Shown: positions 14,532 to 16,810 of the stretch, in pieces | How the letters are laid out: every line of letters begins with the position of its first letter | How positions within the stretch are numbered: position 1 is the first letter of the stretch | Assembly (NCBI GenBank): GCA_002492295.1 | Contig: DKYC01000065.1 | Location: 1-16,810 of the forward strand | DNA: 16,810 bases | Source of the DNA: Lachnospiraceae bacterium UBA7110 | GTDB taxonomy: Bacteria; Bacillota; Clostridia; Lachnospirales; Lachnospiraceae | Direction of reading: 5' to 3' | Notes under the pieces: model-generated | Told to the model about the DNA's origin: nothing | Databases searched by the model: none | What the model saw: only the letters and a program-made list of their open reading frames with translations | Made by a program: the position numbers and the translations under genes

Positions 14532-15428
14532 TTATACACTAAGATGTTTTCTGACCGTCGTAAAGCTTCCCAAAAATCCGATGCCCACACCGATTGCAAT
14601 ACATACCGGAACAAGTGTCGAGAACACAGCCGTCACCGGCAGAAACTCGAAAATCTGCGACAAAAACGGAAACCTGCCCGCCACGTACATCATTGCTTCA
14701 TTGTAAATAAAATACACTGCCACCAACGGAATGAGCGAACCGATAAACCCGATAATAATTCCCTCAATCACAAACGGCGCCCTCGTAAAAAAGTCCGTTG
14801 CACCGATATATTTCATAATCTGTATCTCTTCCTTGCGCACCGAAATCCCAATCGTTACGGTATTACTAATCAGGAAAATCGAAACCAAAAACAAAATCAC
14901 GATAATTCCCACCGACACATAGCTTACAATCGCATTCACACCCGTAAGCGCCTGCGCCGTAAGTGCAGACTGGTTGACTTTTCTAATGCCCTCAATTGAC
15001 TCCAAATATGCGACAAGCGCGGACTGCTGCGACACATCCGTTAAATAAATATCAAAGTGCGCGCACTCCTCAAGCGGATTTTCCGTAAAAATGCTCACAT
15101 CCCCGAAATTCATTTCCTGTGCAAACTGCTCCCATGTTTCGTCCGCATCGACATAAATGCTTTCCTTCACCTCCGAACGCCTTGAAATCATCCCCGAAAT
15201 TTCCTGCACGCGCTCATCACTCAGACCGCCCTCCAAAAGCGCGCTTACCGGAAACCGCTCCTCCGCGTTCTTCACAATATGCTGGAAATTTGAAAGAATC
15301 GAAAAAAACAGTCCAAACATAAACAGACACGCTGAAATCGTCGCAATCGACGCAAGCGTAAACCATTTATTCTTAAAAATATTCCGTATTCCCTGCTTGA
15401 TGCAGTAAAACAGTGTATTAATCCTCAT
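14532..15428 (-). CDS. ftsX: FtsX, cell-division ABC transporter permease-like subunit
   Basis: The integral membrane partner of FtsE, transmitting ATP-driven movement to a periseptal wall hydrolase. It is 298 residues with the FtsX topology: TM1 (~22-46), an extracellular domain (~47-165), TM2 (~168-190), TM3 (~218-242) and TM4 (~265-290). The KYIGATDFFTRAPFVIEGII segment before TM3 is characteristic. The frame opens further upstream, with a GTG at 15455, but the ATG at 15428 has AGGGTGG 8 bases ahead and yields the normal family length. This start lies inside the end of ftsE (11-base overlap), indicating translational coupling. The downstream M23 protein is its likely extracellular partner. 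Confidence 0.96.
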   Translation of the reverse strand: MRINTLFYCIKQGIRNIFKNKWFTLASIATISACLFMFGLFFSILSNFQHIVKNAEERFPVSALLEGGLSDERVQEISGMISRRSEVKESIYVDADETWEQFAQEMNFGDVSIFTENPLEECAHFDIYLTDVSQQSALVAYLESIEGIRKVNQSALTAQALTGVNAIVSYVSVGIIVILFLVSIFLISNTVTIGISVRKEEIQIMKYIGATDFFTRAPFVIEGIIIGFIGSLIPLVAVYFIYNEAMMYVAGRFPFLSQIFEFLPVTAVFSTLVPVCIAIGVGIGFLGSFTTVRKHLSV

Positions 15429-16152
15429 CGATATAGCCACCCTTTTCCTCATCACTTACAATGATGCCTTTCTTCATAGTGATAACCCGCTTCTGCATCG
15501 CATTGACAATCTCGCGGTTGTGTGTGACTACAAGAACTGTTGTTCCATTATTGTTTATCTTCTCAAGCAAATTCATGATTTCCCATGAATTTTTCGGATC
15601 CAGGTTCCCCGTCGGCTCGTCGGCAAGCAGGATTTTCGGCTTATTCACAAGTGCCCTTGCAAGCGCCACGCGCTGCTGTTCACCGCCCGAAAGCTGCTTT
15701 GGCCTTGCTTTATATTTTCCCGCAAGTCCGACAGTTGATAAAATCGATGGGACGTTTTTGCGGATTTCACGGTTTGGCATTTGGATAATGCGCTGCGCGA
15801 ACGCAACGTTTTCATACACATTTCTATCCTTTAACAGACGGAAATCCTGAAACACCACGCCAAGGCTCCTTCTGAATTTCGGAATGCTTCTGCGCTTTAG
15901 GCGCACCACATCCGTCCCGTTTACGATAACCTTTCCCGAAGTGGGCAAAAGCTCCCTGAGCAAAAGCTTGATTAAAGTGGACTTCCCCGAACCGCTGTCT
16001 CCCACAATAAATACAAATTCTCCTTTATTTATATGCAGGTTGACATCATTTAATGCCGGCACTCCCACCGTATAGGCCTTACTTACATGTTCCATCAAAA
16101 TGACCGTATCACTGTCCCCCGCAACCGCACGGCCTCTCATTGTACTTCTCAT
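15418..16152 (-). CDS. ftsE: FtsE, cell-division ABC ATPase
   Basis: The cytoplasmic ATPase of FtsEX, 244 residues. Motifs: Walker A GDSGSGKST (51-59), Q-loop Gln102 (VVFQDFRLL), signature LSGGE (154-158), Walker B ILLADEP (174-180, catalytic Glu179), D-loop NLDP and switch His211 (VVTHNRE). The FQDFRLL sequence with KDRNVYENVAF is typical of FtsE. Most FtsEs begin near MI.(F/L).(N/H)VSK, which here corresponds to residue 20 (MEHVSKAY). The extra 19 residues are in frame, with AAAGGA immediately before the ATG at 16152 and GGAG 13 bases before it. The exact start is uncertain; ATGs at residues 5 and 20 are alternatives. Confidence 0.96.
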   Translation of the reverse strand: MRSTMRGRAVAGDSDTVILMEHVSKAYTVGVPALNDVNLHINKGEFVFIVGDSGSGKSTLIKLLLRELLPTSGKVIVNGTDVVRLKRRSIPKFRRSLGVVFQDFRLLKDRNVYENVAFAQRIIQMPNREIRKNVPSILSTVGLAGKYKARPKQLSGGEQQRVALARALVNKPKILLADEPTGNLDPKNSWEIMNLLEKINNNGTTVLVVTHNREIVNAMQKRVITMKKGIIVSDEEKGGYIDED

Positions 16153-16208
16153 TCCTTTATCAATACTCCTTTCAAAACCAGCACCCTTATAATTTTACTC
16201 CGCCGTAC

Positions 16209-16245
16209 AAACCCGATTTCGCTTCGCTGCATCTTACTTGGGCTT
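16209..16245 (-). terminator. Weak hairpin after the CdaR-type gene (possible attenuator)
   Basis: AAGCCC and GGGTTT (16245-16240 and 16214-16209, minus strand) pair as six base pairs including one G-U, enclosing an inner GAT/ATC pair. Only three T residues follow. It starts 1 base past the stop of the regulator and could partly insulate ftsE, but is a poor terminator. I see no convincing ftsE promoter in the 94-base gap; the regulator and ftsE may be cotranscribed. Confidence 0.25.
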
Positions 16246-16246
16246 A

Positions 16247-16810
16247 TCAGTACTCAAAGCTCTCCATATACTTCATATACCGCACCACCATCAGCGCGAT
16301 TTTAAACGTAATGGCATCCTCAAACACCCGCAAATCAAGCCCCGTACCCTTTTGAAGCTTATCAAGACGGTACACCAGCGTATTCCTGTGGATAAATAAC
16401 TGCCTTGATGTTTCGGACACATTAAGCGAATTTTCAAAAAATTTATTAATCGTTGTAAGCGTTTCCTCGTCAAAATCATCAGGGCTCTTTCCTCCAAAGA
16501 TTTCCTTGATGAACATTTTGCAAAGCGGTATCGGGAGCTGGTAAATCAGCCTTCCTATGCCAAGCTCACTATACGCGATAATATCCCGTTCCGCAAAGAA
16601 AATTTTCCCGACGTCAAGCGCCATCTTCGCTTCCTTATAAGAACGGCTCACTTCCTTGATTTCCTTCACGTTCGTTCCATACGAGATATGCACATCCTTA
16701 ATGCCCTCCTTCACAAGACACTCTTCAATGGCTCTCGCGTATTTGTCAATATCACGGTTTGACTCGTTATCCGCCACTTCCTTTACAACAATCACATTAT
16801 TTTCATCGAC
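16247..16810 (-). CDS. CdaR/PucR-family transcriptional regulator (C-terminal 187 residues; start lies beyond the right edge)
   Basis: A DNA-binding regulator of the CdaR/PucR type. The frame is open to the last base of the window and reads VDENNVIVVKEV at the edge, so the gene begins outside. The first ~95 visible residues resemble the GGDEF-like central domain (SYGTNVKEIKEVSRSYKEAK, AYSELGIGRLIYQLP). The last ~75 form the PucR C-terminal helix-turn-helix: TINKFFENSLNVSETSRQLF followed by IHRNTLVYRLDKLQ, the NVSETARxLxxHRNTLxYRLxKI signature. Family members sense sugar diacids, purine breakdown products or other small ligands through N-terminal domains not visible here. It lies upstream of ftsE in the same direction, but a regulatory link is not shown. 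The ligand is unknown. Confidence 0.92.
   Translation of the reverse strand, partial: VDENNVIVVKEVADNESNRDIDKYARAIEECLVKEGIKDVHISYGTNVKEIKEVSRSYKEAKMALDVGKIFFAERDIIAYSELGIGRLIYQLPIPLCKMFIKEIFGGKSPDDFDEETLTTINKFFENSLNVSETSRQLFIHRNTLVYRLDKLQKGTGLDLRVFEDAITFKIALMVVRYMKYMESFEY

Overview
The window most likely comes from a Gram-positive, spore-forming Clostridia chromosome, probably a gut Lachnospiraceae member. This is an inference from gene content: clostridial-type FtsE/FtsX followed by a coiled-coil M23 hydrolase and an S41 protease, a CdaR/PucR-type regulator, a SpoIID-like/LysM protein, strong GGAGG ribosome binding sites, and a mucin-type M60 peptidase with a dockerin-like module. No species can be named from the sequence alone.

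Layout. The right-hand block (about 11900-16810, all minus strand) is a conserved cell-envelope operon. In transcription order it holds the 3' part of a CdaR-type regulator, ftsE, ftsX (overlapping ftsE by 11 bases), a secreted coiled-coil M23 endopeptidase, and a membrane-anchored PDZ/S41 carboxy-terminal protease. FtsEX is expected to gate the M23 hydrolase at the septum. The left edge (1-870, minus) is the first 290 codons of uvrB, with a candidate extended -10 promoter and a LexA-like operator upstream.

Between these two blocks lie about 11 kb of accessory DNA. It contains: (i) a plus-strand radical SAM protein of the B12-binding/DUF4080 type, convergent with the S41 gene and sharing a CTAG stop overlap; (ii) a minus-strand two-gene unit with a 1,823-residue secreted M60 (enhancin-like) metallopeptidase carrying a dockerin-like calcium loop but no wall or membrane anchor, followed 53 bases later by a 355-residue secreted protein with a cohesin-like N-terminal domain, a long low-complexity stalk and a C-terminal membrane anchor; (iii) a roughly 440-bp relic that reads as a decayed plus-strand gene; (iv) a minus-strand protein with SpoIID-like, two peptidoglycan-binding and LysM domains and no visible export signal. 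Genes ii-b and iv both end in terminator hairpins with the same 12-bp stem.

The most interesting idea is that the M60 protease and its neighbour form a two-component surface complex: the membrane-tethered cohesin-like protein would capture the dockerin-bearing glycopeptidase. This is inferred from domain appearance and gene order and needs structural or binding evidence.
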